A stretch of DNA of 64,000 nt from Sanghuangporus weigelae (GCA_033182465.1 CP137319.1:3410001-3474000), one strand, 5' to 3'; positions 11,301-23,986 are shown, counted from the first letter of the stretch. The notes: a model not told the origin generated them from the letters alone. Program-made: numbers and translations.

Positions 11301-12698
11301 ATGAATCTGAAGAAGGCTATCCGAAGAATTTTTGTTGGCGAAACTGGCGCTGTGGATGGTGCTCTTTTTAGGTTAACTGATGAAGAAAAGTGGTGGAGGG
11401 ACCGTCATGCACACCTGGAATCTCATGGGTATCGGCTTCGGGAAAGATTGCGACCGGGGTGGATGCCTTCATGGGAGAAAAATCCAGAGTTGCGTCCTGA
11501 GGATTGCGAGGACTCGGTGTCTAGTGCAGTGGGTCTTCTCCTTTTCTCCCCTTTTCTGTTTTGCTCTGTGCTTCATGCTCTGTAAAAGTATACCCACATT
11601 GCTCCAGTCACTCGTATCTCCGACGGATTGGACGTAGTTATCAAGAGATTGTCAAAAGGCACGAACGAGAAGTCAATAGCCGTCCTCCTTTCGTCGCAAG
11701 AAGACGAAAGAAATCATTGCGTTCCGATTATTGATACCTTCGCCGACGAATTAGATGACAAGATCGAATATATCGTCATGCCGTTATTGAGAGAGTTTTA
11801 TCTACCTCCCTTTTATGCAGTCGAAGAGGTGATCGACTTTCTGAGACAGACGCTAGAGGTACGAGAGCTTCTGCGCTTTATTTTTCTCCCTTCTCAGACG
11901 CGGGTTGAAGGGCATAGTATTTATGCACGATAAGGACGTTGCACACAGGTAGGATATTGTCATTACTATAATTTGTATACACTATCTAACAACAACTATG
12001 AAAGAGATTGCTCAGATTTGAATATTATGATGGAAGGCAGGTCTCTATATCCTGACGGCTTTCACCCTATTTATCGAAACATGGACCGTCAATTGAGGGG
12101 AGAGGCCAGTTTCAAGAATCGACGCGATACGAAAGGAGTCAAGTATTATTTTACCGATTTTGGGCTGTCCACTCGATTTGATGAATCGGATGGCGCACGC
12201 CTCGTCACCGGAAGTGTCTGTGCAGCTGATGTACCAGAACTCTCAGATTCCGTGCCTTATAACCCATTTGCGGTTGACATCTATCTGCTTGGGGATGTCT
12301 ATCAACGATACTTCATTGAAGTGAGTTCAAGCAATGCTTTTGCGCATTTCGTCCTGACTGTTCTTTTAGCAGTTCCGTAATGTTCAGTTTCTGAAGCCCC
12401 TCGTCGAGTCCATGTTGCAACGCGATCCATCTTGCCGTCCAAGCGCACATGACGCTCTGAAGCGATTAGAGAGCCTGGTCTCTCAACGACCTGGTTATTC
12501 CCTACGGTGGAGACTGTTAAGACACGACTGTGGACGTCTTTCTCGATTTTTCATCAATATGAATTGTACCTGTCGTGAAGGTATATTTGTTGCTCGTAAA
12601 CTCGTTGGTGCGTATTGTCCATTGGTGATGTGCACTGCTCTGACAAGAACTTCCGTCTAGGGGTTCCTCGTCTCGTGGAAAGTAAAAACAAGGCGTAG
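11301..12698 (+). CDS. A-type kinase-like protein A3 (375 aa, 6 exons)
   Basis: Exons: 11301-11528, 11589-11858, 11911-11948, 12005-12320, 12370-12607, 12661-12698. They have the family-typical lengths 228/270/38/316/238 and keep frame throughout. The N-terminal module reads EEKWWRDRHAHLESHGYRLR, followed by PGWMPSW. The kinase-like part has VVIKRL, HRDCSDLN, the FHP insert (YPDGFHPIYR), FTDFGLSTRF, VPEL and a NPFAVDIYLLGDVY helix. The glycine loop is missing. The last short exon adds a basic tail (VPRLVESKNKA). Known for this group: widespread in agaricomycetes, function untested. It is divergent from B1 and followed in tandem by C1. Intact. Confidence 0.88.
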
Positions 12699-13161
12699 AC
12701 GTAGAATCTCAACTATACAGTTTCCGCAGCTCTCATAGTGCATCTTCCTCCTTATCACACAGTTGGCCTCGGCACTTTCGTGGATTATTGTATTGTTCCC
12801 GTATTTTTCACAATTGGCCCTGGATTTCGGCGTCTTGTTCGCCGCCGATCAATCGATTCTTTTGTATTCCGAGATGTCAAGCGGTTGTCAACTGATTTGA
12901 TCCACGTTCATTGGCGTTTTTGTGACGTTCACTGGCGTTGTATTTGCTGTTACGACTTGTCCCGGATGTGAAGTCTTGGGTTGTTCCACCGTATTGTATA
13001 AGAGTCGCAACAGAACAATCTTGTGTTATCTCTCTTCACGAAACTTTCAAATCCTACTCTCCGCAAAGGTTAGATGCTATGTACATGTGCGATGGCTTGT
13101 TTACGACTTTATCGCAGGCTTTGATCCCATTCGTCTCCATAACTTGCTCGTTTGCATCTAT

Positions 13162-13213
13162 GTAAGTATTCGAGTTCGATTTTTATTGACGTACAAAGTA
13201 ATCATATTTGCAG
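13162..13213 (+). other. 5'UTR intron of C1
   Basis: GTAAGT at 13162 and TTTGCAG ending at 13213 fit a 52-nt fungal intron 20 nt before the C1 start codon. C2 has an equivalent arrangement: GTGAGT near 32535 and CTATTAG ending near 32573, 17 nt before its ATG. The open frame that runs through this intron upstream of 13234 is therefore read as untranslated. Confidence 0.6.
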
Positions 13214-13233
13214 TCGATTTATCGACGCGAACG

Positions 13234-14952
13234 ATGACCGATCCCCTCAGTCTCGCGCAGCTTATATTTGCCATTCCGCAGCTCATCGATGGCTGCGTAA
13301 GCAGTGCCCGAACGTTCCGGAATTTCCTTAAAGTCGAAGGAAATTACCGTTTCGAATTCGAGCACGCCGAAAGCCAGATGTTCCAGCTTCGCGAATATGT
13401 GATTATTGTCCGATGCACAGCTCTGAAAGAGGACACTCGAGACCATCTCGAGAAGGTTCTCCGTAGGGCCCATCATTACGTGGACAAGCTAACCGCTACA
13501 TTCGAGAAATGGTCCATTCGACTAGGACACGCATGCCTGGACCAGCCCGAAGCTACCGGACCAGACCCGGGCACATCAGAACTTGAGGCAACTCCTTCAG
13601 AGGCCAAACTCCTTAACGAGAAGGAGTCCGGTTCTTCCTCTGATGTCGGTAGTACGCATGCATCTGATCGAGGAAAGTGCAAAACATCCGTCCTCCGATC
13701 GCTTCGCTTCGGGCTCAACAAGTTGTGGTACCTATCACTCGGCTGCATCACCATACGCGAGGCACTTGATAAATTGGAGGCTACGAACAGAGTACTCAGC
13801 GAGTTTATACCCATCTCGCAGCACATGGATCACCTCCTGTCCCATAACGAGGATGCCAAGAAGTTCACTATGCTAGCCAAAAAGAACGATAAGGACGAAG
13901 ACTGTCTCATTCCCGAGAACCTTAAAATCAAAGAGCTCGAGGAGGTGGAGGATCCGATTTTCTTCAAGGTCGAAGAGCCGGGCGAATATTACGGATGCAT
14001 TGTCGAACAACGATACGTGAATGTCCCAGGAGATCGGCCAGGCGAGCTCAAGGAAACGGAACGCTTGGCAAGAGTGCTCCGCGAAGATAAGCAAGCAAGG
14101 GATGGCATCACCGATCCAAATGTCGGAATCCTCAGGTGTTGCGGATACATGCTACCCCATTCTTCTGAACATCTCCTTGTATTTCGCCTTCCGCAATTCC
14201 ATCGAGCGCGAACGCTACGCACTGTCCTGCTAGCACCAGAAACGGAGAACCACATCTTCGAAGATCGCATAGAATTCGCACTGAAGCTTGCAACTGCCGT
14301 TCATGTCTTCCACTCTATAGGTTTCGTCCATAAGGGCATCAAGCCGGAGGCGATACTTGTCGCGGAACACATACTTCCACCTCCCAGTGACGTGTATCAA
14401 CTCGGCACGCCATATCTCGCCGGTTTCAATATCGCACGCTACAACGAGTCAGACTCGGGCATGTACAAATTCGATAGGGTGATGAACAAGAAGCTTTACC
14501 ATCATCCTCGACAGCTCGGAAAGCGTCGACCTCAGAAATACCAGATGGATGACGACATTTACAGCCTGGGTGTATGCTTGCTCGAGATCGGCCTTTGGAA
14601 GTCGGCGTTCAACTGGGATGATAAGAAAAAGATCTATCGTGTGAGCGATTGGGCTAGGGGCTTGTTCGCTGATGTGCCACGGAATCCGCAAGGTTATGTT
14701 ATAAATTTCGAGCTACGAGAGGAGGAAAATGAGAACGACTACCCGATAGACATCGCGCGCAAAAGGAGGCTGACTCACATGGCTGAGTCGATGCTGAACA
14801 CGAAGGTGAACAAGGCGTACTGCAGGGCGGTAGTGGCTTGTCTTACCTTTGGTGAGCAAGCTCGGCTGACCAAGCAAAATGAAAGTTACATTGGCAGTCA
14901 AGAATTCTACGAAAAGGTCATCTGTGAGCTCCGTCGAGCGAAAGGATATTGA
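13234..14952 (+). CDS. C-type protein C1: HeLo-like helical N-terminus plus pseudokinase (572 aa)
   Basis: One coding exon. ATG 13234 follows a 5'UTR intron and is the start conserved in C2. Residues 1 to about 110 are helical, beginning MTDPLSLAQLIFAIPQLIDG, a hydrophobic start like that of fungal HeLo/HeLo-like domains, which act on membranes in programmed cell death. An acidic Ser/Glu-rich linker (about 115-150) follows, then a second helical piece ending in SEFIPISQHMDHL. The pseudokinase has HKG (366-368) in place of HRD, Ala where the catalytic-loop Asn should be, and GFN (397-399) in place of DFG, but keeps DIYSLGVCLLEIGLWKS. It is predicted to be catalytically dead. The HeLo assignment is by eye. 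It sits between A3 and D1. Confidence 0.8.
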   Translation: MTDPLSLAQLIFAIPQLIDGCVSSARTFRNFLKVEGNYRFEFEHAESQMFQLREYVIIVRCTALKEDTRDHLEKVLRRAHHYVDKLTATFEKWSIRLGHACLDQPEATGPDPGTSELEATPSEAKLLNEKESGSSSDVGSTHASDRGKCKTSVLRSLRFGLNKLWYLSLGCITIREALDKLEATNRVLSEFIPISQHMDHLLSHNEDAKKFTMLAKKNDKDEDCLIPENLKIKELEEVEDPIFFKVEEPGEYYGCIVEQRYVNVPGDRPGELKETERLARVLREDKQARDGITDPNVGILRCCGYMLPHSSEHLLVFRLPQFHRARTLRTVLLAPETENHIFEDRIEFALKLATAVHVFHSIGFVHKGIKPEAILVAEHILPPPSDVYQLGTPYLAGFNIARYNESDSGMYKFDRVMNKKLYHHPRQLGKRRPQKYQMDDDIYSLGVCLLEIGLWKSAFNWDDKKKIYRVSDWARGLFADVPRNPQGYVINFELREEENENDYPIDIARKRRLTHMAESMLNTKVNKAYCRAVVACLTFGEQARLTKQNESYIGSQEFYEKVICELRRAKGY

Positions 14953-16504
14953 CATAGAACCATGAAATTATGCATTCGACTCTTAGACAGAATATTAATA
15001 GGCTAAAAGAACATGATCATGTCGTGTAATTGTATTTCAGTCTCGACGCTCGCGCTTAATGAAGCATGCACTCACCAATGAGCAAAATCTGAAGCAAAAT
15101 GTAGACTTGAAATCGATGAACCTAAGCCTGATCAGTTTATGAGCCATAACACAGCGTTACGCTGGCGGTCGTAATCTACAGGCGGTGGTTCAGCGCAATG
15201 CTTGATAAGATTCCTGGTCCCGACTTACATATATCTGTCCTGAGAAGCAGCTTCGTATCGCTGGTATTCGACTGCCGCAGACAGAGTAAAATAAGACTAT
15301 GTAGACTACGCAGCATGAGCATGGACGAGCTGCTATTTGCTATGGGCGGTAGGTGCTGAAGAAGAGGCTATTGGCAGCATGTAGCTCCAACGATCCGCGA
15401 GCCGATATGTGATGGCTAGTGATGCGAGAGTTTCAGATCCAATACCGACGAAGAAGGGTTGGAGCCAAAATGGTGAGAACGAGACAAAACTTCAAAATTC
15501 CCTTCAGCGCGTCCAAGAATCGACAGCAGGAACCGATCTTCATCCATGGAATACGGCTTTCGCCGTTTGTGACTTCAATGACTCATTCTTGAGTGCCATA
15601 TATCAGTATTGCAACAGATATGCTGCGCATGGACGGGTAGAGATGACGGTGAATCATAAAGAAGGAAATCTCTTGGGGTGGAAGTGCGGATTGACACCCG
15701 GGCCGGAAGTGGGCCCGTGACCCTGAGATCCAGATTGGCTTTTACTGTGGCAGCACTTACAGTTGCTGTTCTCGCCTTCATATCACTATGCATGAGACCA
15801 GCTAATTCGATCTTGTTGTTTGATAGTCACGCAAATTTAGTCTCTCCATTTCTCGGACGGGTTGACGATTAACGGCACCACGAAGGCGTGCCCAAGACAT
15901 GAAATGATCCGAAGCCCGTCAGCATTGAAGCCAGATGCGCTACATCTTGCGTGCTACAGTTTGCTTATGTCTTCAGGCTGCTGCTAGTTTTTTTGAGCAC
16001 GACTAGGCTGTACATGCCGCAACAAACATGGCAGCACTCTTCTGCATCCTTCTGAGATGGACCATCCATGGTCTTCGAAATTACGTTCCACCGAAAGTAT
16101 TTGCGTACAAATCAGAACTTACTTGCTTACTTCAAGGAAGATCAGCTCTTAGGAAACCAAACTTCTGCGCTGCATCAGAAGACTCGGCATATATTTTGTG
16201 TCTTTCTGCGAGAGGGATCTGGCAATAGTGGAAGGTCACCTACTTCGACAGATCAATGATTTGGTCATATTTTACATACATGTAATAAGCATGTTCGGCA
16301 GAGGTTGTTGGAAAGAATGAATTGATTAATCATCTTGCCACGGAACCAAAACGTAATGACAATACAACCCTTAAAGAACTTTGATTCCGTAGGTCCTGCG
16401 TGGGCCTTGTGGACCCCAGGTATACCTTGTGTATCACCAGAGATGCTGATCGATTCCCCTGTAACACGCATTATAGTTCTGAATGATATTGTTTGTAACC
16501 CTTG
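14953..16504. other. Intergenic stretch between C1 and D1
   Basis: The largest open frame is 103 codons at 15409-15720 (plus), with no recognisable domain and no paralog at the matching place in unit 2 (34415-35776). A few short overlapping frames occur at 15575-15872 and 16028-16259. I see no RNA gene or repeat, and would not annotate any of these as genes. Confidence 0.4.
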
Positions 16505-16513
16505 TATATAAAT
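16505..16513 (+). promoter_or_regulatory. TATA-like box upstream of D1
   Basis: TATATAAAT lies 74 bp before the D1 start codon, within the usual range for a fungal TATA element with a short 5'UTR. The base match is the only evidence. Confidence 0.4.
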
Positions 16514-16586
16514 TTATCTCGCACGCCTTGTCTGCAAAGTGAGCCTACTGATCGCTGACCTCTCTTCGCTTTGCTTTTGTCTCGTC

Positions 16587-17985
16587 ATGGTCAACAACAT
16601 TCCGAAGGCAGCCGCTGAGCTCAGAGCTGCAATTATTCAAAGTAAGTAGATCCAATATTTTTGGCGGTGCAATAGCCTGATCGTAATTCATGTATACTGT
16701 AGAGCTGAGAGAGCGTAACATACCGGAATACAACCCTGAGCAGCTCGAGAAGGCACCAGCATGTGGACATGGTACTTCCGGCGCAAAATCGATTGTATAT
16801 TGGAAAATGCTGGATAATGGGCAGGTTCGACCTCGTAGTTGTCTTTTTGCCTATCATGATGGCGGTTTAGATGATAATCAATGTTCCATCAGGGCGTTGC
16901 GGTGAAGTGCCTTACACGAAGCGTAGAAAAGCTTGTCGAGAGCGCCGAGGGATCCGCTCAAGAGAAGAAGAGGGAAAGATTATTCCAGGTGAGCGAAACT
17001 TTTGCTCCTTTTCTTCGTCACTTATTAGACATAAATTTAAGTATTTTGAGAGAGAATGCGTACTTTGGCACCGTGGATCTACTGTCTCTGCCGGCTTGCG
17101 GGACCCTAGGGTCGTGAAACTTCTGGGATTTGTGACGAGTTATGATAACAGTATTTTCCCATCGCTCGTTTTAGAACTTCACTCGCTCGGTGACTTGAGG
17201 ACACTTGTTTCTCAACACCCTGAGTTGAGTGATAAGGAGCGGGTTCAACTAGTGAGTTCTCCCATTTCCCCGCGCACCGATTAGTATAGAACTATGCATT
17301 CAGCTAAGGGATGCCGCGTGTGGTATTGCATATTGTAAGTAAATACAATGCATCGACTTGAGTAGCTCAACGATTGCAATAGTGCACGACCCTACGCTAT
17401 TAATTGTCCATCGGGATATCAAAGGGGTGAGTGTTCCCGATCGCTTCTATGATTTTCGAATATCTGACACAACTTCACCAGAGTAATATTATGGTACGAA
17501 AGCGAGAAGATGGAAGACTTGTAGCTGCGATTGGAGATTTTGGTGCCGCTAAGCTGATGGACCCGGAAGTATTTCCAATTCAGAACTCTTCAACGACCCC
17601 ATCACTTTGTTGGACACCGCCCGAGTACATTGTGAACGGTCTAGAGGACTACTCGAAGCCTACAATCCATGGTGACATATGGTCATTTGCGTGTACTGTG
17701 ATTGAGGTATGTGCAGTCATTCAGCAGCAGCGGCTTCCATTCTTAGATAAGGAATTGATATTGCTATAGATTCTCTCAGATGCTGATCCATGGCACGGAT
17801 TTCACGATGTCGTAATGCGCCTTATGGGAGAGGCAGAGCCTCCGTATCCTCCAGCTCCAAGTCGCTTCAAAGGGACTTCCCCTCTTTGTACTTTTCTTCG
17901 ATCATGCTTCCAGCCACCCGCCGACGAACGCCCTACGGGACGTTTACTAGAATCACAGATACGACATCTAGTGGAGGCATCGTAG
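16587..17985 (+). CDS. D-type protein kinase D1 (332 aa, 8 exons)
   Basis: Exons: 16587-16641, 16703-16824, 16893-16988, 17042-17251, 17304-17334, 17383-17426, 17482-17706, 17770-17985; frame is kept at all junctions. A short lead is followed by a full kinase domain: loop region GHGTSGAKSIVYW, VAVKCL Lys, FERECVLW (alpha-C Glu), HRDIKGSN catalytic loop, GDFGAAK magnesium loop, WTPPEY in place of APE, and GDIWSFACTVIE. Every catalytic residue is present, so an active Ser/Thr kinase is expected. The six internal exons have the same lengths as in D2. It lies between C1 and B2 in the repeated module, so it is a candidate partner kinase for the C protein (inference from context). Confidence 0.88.
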
Positions 17986-18696
17986 CTGGACTATTCCCCA
18001 CATAATATTCTTGTTTTTACTCGGACCTTTTAAATAACATGTACATCGCTTCTCCTAGAATATCGGCACGAACTTACACGGATATTCTAAATCAGATAAT
18101 TCACAAGGAAAGTTGAACGCCCGCCAAGAGAGCAACATATAGTTGAATCAGAAGGTGTCAAAATCTGATATTATGCAATACCTGTTTGTCTAACCAATGT
18201 CAAAGAGTTGCAATTCTACACCTTGGTCTTCTGCTTTTTGTTCCCCGTTGATGGAAACACAAACGGAATGCAGGCCTAGTCGGTGTGACTATGCCAAAGG
18301 CAATACAAAGACGAGGTTGATGAGAACGATCACCATGGTAGCGGCATCATGGTCTAACTGACAACAAGCACATTTATCACTTCTCTTGGAGCATAAAATG
18401 GGAGTACACAAACGTGTTATGTTGATCGCGACGTCCGGTGAATACAAATGTGATATTAGAATCGAGTGATTCCTAGATTCGAGTCGTCAAGAGAACGGTC
18501 TTCTTGTACGTCTTCAATAAACTTTTACTTGTCTAACCCACGGAATCCTGATCGCACTTTCCGTCCATATCGGATCTCACTTTCCGCATTTAAGAGTTGT
18601 GCTCTTCGATACGATTATACAAAATTTTACTTTCTCGATAAATAATTTGGGTGTTGTATTGCATGCGTGGCTATATTTACGGCCTTGAGATTCTCA
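17986..18696. other. Intergenic stretch between convergent D1 and B2
   Basis: This is AT-rich 3' flanking sequence of two convergent genes. I see no open frame of note, repeat or RNA gene. Confidence 0.4.
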
Positions 18697-21160
18697 TCAG
18701 ATGGAATAGCGTATAGTTTTGCTCGGAAGTAGCGCATCCAGAATTCGAAGAACACCCCATGCAGCCTCCTGTATGTTGCATCGCTTGTCCGCTGTTTCCC
18801 AACACGATCGCAGCAGTTCCCAGTTGAGTTCATTCTGGGGATGCGGCTCGTCATTTCTGCCTGAATCATCTCCAGGAACGACTAGAGGAGCACTATTTTG
18901 CGTCAATCCTTCGTAAGGATCCCTCTCGTAAACAACCTATATAGAGTGTCAGTACCATCTTCTGTCATGGAGATTGATCAGACGAACCTCGTAAAATGTG
19001 ACTCCGAATGCATACACATCACCCGTCTCCGAAACTCGGGGGACTGAACTGCCGTCCTTCAATTCAGGTGCAAGCCAGTAGTCTGTCGGTTGCCTCTGAG
19101 GAGAGCTGAGATCTGGTTTATCCGACACCGTTTTTATGTAATTGCGATCATCGCCTGGCTCGCCGAAGTCCTTCAGTACTGCATAGCAACTTGGATCATT
19201 TATCATTTCGTTCGTGATCATGACGTTGGACTATAAAGTTTCGCAAATGAAAAAGGGAGGATGAATGACAAAGACAAAAGAGTCGTACCGCTCGTAATGC
19301 GCCGTGCGCAACGGGTATTGCATGCACTGACAACCGACTGCTCATTATACAAGCTCAAAATCATAATTGAGGACTTACTGTAATCAAGCGCGAAAACAAT
19401 GTCTCGCAACTGGAGGTGTTGCGATTCATTTAGCGAAGAATCTCGACATATTCGAGTAAATGATGCGCTTACAAATTTGAATCTGCGATCCTCGGTCAAA
19501 ATCCGCTTTTCGGGACTCTGGGCGCATCTGCCGTACTTGCTTACGAGTTGTTTGAGATTGGTCTGATACAACTCCGAGACTAGACAAAACTGGGGGCTAG
19601 GAGAAGCATCGAACCAGGAAAAACCGAGCAAAGGAGCGAAATGCTTATGATTGATCTTCATCCACAATCGAGCTTGCCTCAGAAGTCTCTAAGTGACGCC
19701 GTAAGAAATCATTTGCCTAGTCAATGAAAGCTTCTTACTTTTGCACACGTGCTCCGTTTGTATATTTTCACAGCGACCTACCTCTTCGCGTTCAACCAGG
19801 GCTAAGTCAATTGAGCATCATGCGACTCACTGCTTTCTGACCCCTACCGCGTTTCATCTCAAAAACGTCTGAATATTTGCCGTCTCCTTTCCATTCCTTC
19901 GTTTCGCAGTCGATCCAGGGCACTTGTCTCAAACCAATTTCCTCCAGTACTGTAAAGTACACAGTAAGCTACTAGTCGTATATGCAACATGATGCTCACC
20001 TCTTCCTTCCAACTTTCTGACGGATACGAATGCATCTGTACAAAGTGTCTTGCCATGATCCGTTATGTCACAGTCATCTACAGATTGGATTTGAGAGTCC
20101 AAAACTATGTCCCGTGAGTGGTTGGCTTCACCTCTATCAATCGATTCAATAGATTTGCTCGGCTTATGAAAATGTTCCTTGCCGGACGAGCATACGTCCT
20201 CGTGTACATCTGGCATACCTTCAGAAAGTGTTGTACACAAGATCATCGAGATGACAGGACGTACCGAAGTCAAAGATGGAGTCCGCTTTCAATTCTTCAC
20301 CAAATTGATGGATGTCAAAGCTGATACTGTTTCCGAGAAGCTGAATGTATGGTAAGCCATTGTTCCTTTTGTTGCAATCGTTACGACCCACGAGACATCT
20401 ATTTCGGAGTTCGGTGACAAGACTCTCCATTTTGCGAATCCGCCCCCCGATGCAACCAACTGAATCGACGGTATCTAACGAAATAGATGAAGACTCCTGG
20501 ACGACCTCCGAGACAAGGTACACGATTCTGAAAGTAAATCAAGAAGCGAAGACTTAACGACAAGCAATCGCTCCTACGGTACAGTGTATTCAAAAAGCTC
20601 CTGAAGGCTCGCAGCGTCTCTCGGAGGAAGGTTGTAACATAAGATAATGTGATAAAGTAGCACTTCTCTGCATCTCTCAGCGATTGTGCTCAGACAATTC
20701 ACGTTTGGAGATCTCCTCACGATCTGTCGTAGCCAATTAAGTACGTTTTCATAGACACGCCATACTGTAAGATTGTACGCACCATTATTTGTACTTTCTC
20801 CAATATTTGTATAACTATTCGCCTTGCGAGACGTTGCGTGTCTACCCATGCCTTGGTGCCTGAGAGCGGTAGTCAGAAATGCCGTAAACACTTCTCAGAA
20901 TAGAAGAACTCACGTAAATGCGGTGAATCTGCGCGCTTGCGATACCACCATGTCCGAAAATCCGTTTCGTTGTACTCCAACTCTGACCATAAATTCCTTG
21001 TTGGCGAATTCGCGACTTCTAGTTCTAGGAAGCCAGATCAACTGCCTCACGGTGAATAAAAAAATATCTGGAACTTACGTCTAAAGCCCAGTTTCCAAGT
21101 GGACGGAAGTCGCATCTCCTGCGCAAGCTTTTCTGGAGTTGTAAAGGTGCCCGAGGTCAT
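18697..21160 (-). CDS. B-type kinase B2, short N-terminal form, probable pseudokinase
   Basis: Many-exon gene; start ATG 21160 (MTSGTFTTPEKLAQEMRLPS) matches the start of B4. The helical N-terminal region contains the conserved F-x2-WW-R-K-R-ADSP segment, LARRIVIQILEKVQ, then LLYHIILCYNLP. The kinase part keeps the loop region (WKGDGKYSDVFEM), VAVKIY and KDFG. The alpha-C Glu is Gln (RQARLW, codon 19674-19676) and the catalytic loop reads HGALRA, so the proton-accepting Asp is Ala (codon 19298-19300). B4, its module partner, has RESRIW and HGDLRA. The frame appears otherwise open and spliced normally, so this looks like a maintained pseudokinase or a kinase in early decay. Exact exon list not fully worked out. 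Confidence 0.75.
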
Positions 21161-22712
21161 AATTGAATGAGAACAAGAAGAATGACGGGTTTGATGACGA
21201 GCCAGTACCTTATATGTCAGTGGTAAGGCCGAGAATCTGCTCTTGATAATGATTTATGTGGCCAGAGCTATTGTGACGCTTCATTTCTATCAGATCATGC
21301 CAAGGTCGCCGGCCAGATCGGGGAGCACAACAAGACTCCCATTTCGTACAAGTCTTTATGTTTACCAAATGATTACATAAATATTCCGCATCTGCCTTAC
21401 AGCAATTACAATAGGCAGTAAATCCACATGGAGAAACAAACGGGACCAGTATGTGACTTTTTGAAGCGAAGTAAGCATTCTAGTAACTTCGCTGCAAGGG
21501 AATCATGAGCATACAGATTACATCAGATTATAGCAATTTTCCTCACCGATATTAATGGGAAATGTAGAAGTGCGCAGAGCTAAACTGAGAGGAAAGCGCT
21601 TCCCGGCGCACGCAATTAAATAAGATTTCGAGTTGTCTCTGTACTGAGTTTGTAAGTGGCTCTGTTGGGGGGAGAAGAGACTAAAACATTATTAATGAAG
21701 TCCGGCAATTTCTCGACATTGGGTATATATGAACGGTATGTGTGGTGTGCTAGAGAATGGGAGCCGTGCATACCACGAATGCTTGGGTGACATAGCGATG
21801 ATACCAAGCATCCCTGTACACTGTTGAATTCTACAGAAATTCTATAGCGTCTGACGGTTCGTCACAAGGCGAGCCGAAGTAAAAAAAGTCGGAACATGGG
21901 CGCACCGACATGCCAGAACAAGACAGCTGCAACGTAAAGTTGTATGCTGCGTGCAATCGTAGAAACCATGCGCAGAAAAGCTCAGCATTTCTACTAAAGA
22001 TCAACCTATCCAGCGCGTGCGTTGATCGTCGGTGATAGGGAGAGTGCCTCTTCAGCGAGTTTGAGGCGTCGCCGTCAATTTGTCGTAATGTGGCAAGAAG
22101 TGGTGTGCAATAGAAGAAAACAATCTGAGGGAGAAGTTACGTCCACAAAGAATCCATGGCATCGGCTACAACTGCCAGCTGAGGATGGCATGAGATGGGT
22201 TAGAGGAAAGAAGTCGTCACGGGCCATCGATCTCTCACACACGATCGGTGGGCTCAGCTCAATCCTGCATTCCCTTCGCAGCTCCTCGTCATGCATTTGA
22301 GAAAGAGGCCCATTCGCAGCCAAGAAAGTCCAGCGGCCAACGACAGTCCAATTCCGCCAAAGAAGAACGGTTTAGAGAGCTGTGGGCTTGAAACGTTCAT
22401 ATTACGTAACAGGATCGATATATAATGGCATACACACCACAAGGGCTCGCTCTCTGGTCGTGAACCACCAGATTCTTTCGCGGAGCCTCCCTTTGTCGCG
22501 GTAGAGAGTCGGAGACAGAATAGTAGTTTTCTCGTTTTCGCCATAGACAAGAATCACGTGCACCGTGTCGACCGTCCAGTTCATAACAAACACAAGAACA
22601 CCATGGACCTTGTCTACTCGTCATTGTCCTAAATTCATGCAAATTCACCTAAATCACGCAACGGCTCTGACACGTATTCTTTTCCTTGTCCATTCTTTTA
22701 CCCATATCGGAC
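21161..22712. other. Intergenic stretch between divergent B2 and psiA4
   Basis: About 1.5 kb with only short frames, for example 22022-22300 plus and the overlapping 22075-22323 minus, neither with a motif I recognise. It holds the promoters of B2 (minus) and psiA4 (plus). No repeat or RNA gene was recognised. Confidence 0.4.
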
Positions 22713-23986
22713 ATGAAGCTAATGAGTCTTTTCCATGATCTGTTTTATGACGAGCCATACCAAATTGACGGGTTGTGGTAGCGAGATCGTAACCCACTTC
22801 TGGAATCTCATGGCTATCGTCTCTACAATAGATTGCGTCCGGATTGTATACCTTCATGGACGTTAAATCGAGAGTTGCGACCGGTGGACTGCGAGGATTC
22901 TATGAGTCAGCTTGTGAGTTGCTCTTCAATGGCATCCTTGTCGTTAATAGTCTGAAGTATTATAGTTCTCCCAGATTACTGATGCTACTCGCATCTCCGA
23001 CAGTTCGCACGTTATCATCAAGAGAGAAGACACTGAAAGTGCTATAGCGTCGCACCTGTCGTCTCTCAGAGATCCAAAAATCATTGCGTCCCGATCATTG
23101 ATTCTTTCATGAGTCATACAGATGACAGGATTAGATTCATCGTCATGCCATTACTACGTTACTTCAATGATCCTTCATTCCAATCAGTCGACGAAGTCGT
23201 CGACTTCGTGCAGCAAACTCTCGAGATTTGTAAGCAGTACTCTCGATATCGATGCGTTTACCAGCTTGAGTGAAGGGAATCGCTTTTATGCATGCCAACA
23301 ATGTTGCGCGCAGGTAAAGTTTGATACCAGCTGCCCGAAAGCTGTCTGACATCGCAATCTATCAGAGATTGTGCGGACCTGAATATCATGCTGGACGGAA
23401 CGTCGATGTACCCAGAAGGCTTTCACCCGGTTCTCCAGAGCAGAAGCCGCAACTGGAAAGAACCGGCGAAGTTCAGAAGCCGGAGCAATAGCCAAGGAGT
23501 CAAGTATTACTTCATTGACTTCGGGTTGTCCACGCGATTTGAGGGTACGAAGGAAGGTCGACTTGTGACTGGCCGCATTTGTCAGGTGTGCGTCCCCGAA
23601 CTTTCGGATTGCATTCCCTATGATCCCTTTGCAATTGACATTTGTCTGCTCGGAGATGTTTAAAGGAGGAACTTTCTTGAGGTATGCCAGCTGCTTTGTA
23701 TGATTGCCGCTCTAACATGTCCCTTCAGAAATACTCGAACGTACAGTTCTTGATACCTCTTGTGAAATCGATGACTCGAAAGGATCCATCTCAACGTCCC
23801 AAAGCTGATGAAGCTCTTAGACAACTTGAAGGGCTTGTATCCCAGGGGTCTGAGTTTTCCTTAAGATGGCGGCTTCTAAAGCCCGACGTAGGTCGAATCT
23901 CTTGGCACTGGATCACAGTTGAGTGCTCTGGTCGTGCGGTTGTTATTATGATTCGGCGTCTTGCGAGGAAGTTCAACACGTCGTAG
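22713..23986 (+). pseudogene. A-type kinase-like pseudogene psiA4
   Basis: The A-type layout is traceable from ATG 22713 to 23986. Lesions: in exon 1 a small deletion removes the region before the WWRDR motif and leaves TAG at 22779-22781; in exon 2 a 1-nt loss just before the NHCVPI-equivalent (near 23080) shifts frame; and in exon 4 TAA replaces the Tyr of the GDVY motif near 23660. The catalytic exon is otherwise recognisable (RDCADLNIMLDG, FIDFGLSTRF, CVPELSD), and the last exon is open to its stop. It occupies the same place in unit 1 that intact A8 holds in unit 2. Confidence 0.82.

Noticed and set aside
12922-13233. In-frame upstream extension of C1 (104 extra codons)
   Set aside because: It runs through a GTAAGT...TTTGCAG intron, is not conserved in C2, and the homologous start of C2 matches ATG 13234.
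15409-15720. 103-codon plus-strand frame between C1 and D1
   Set aside because: No recognisable domain and nothing comparable in the matching interval of unit 2.
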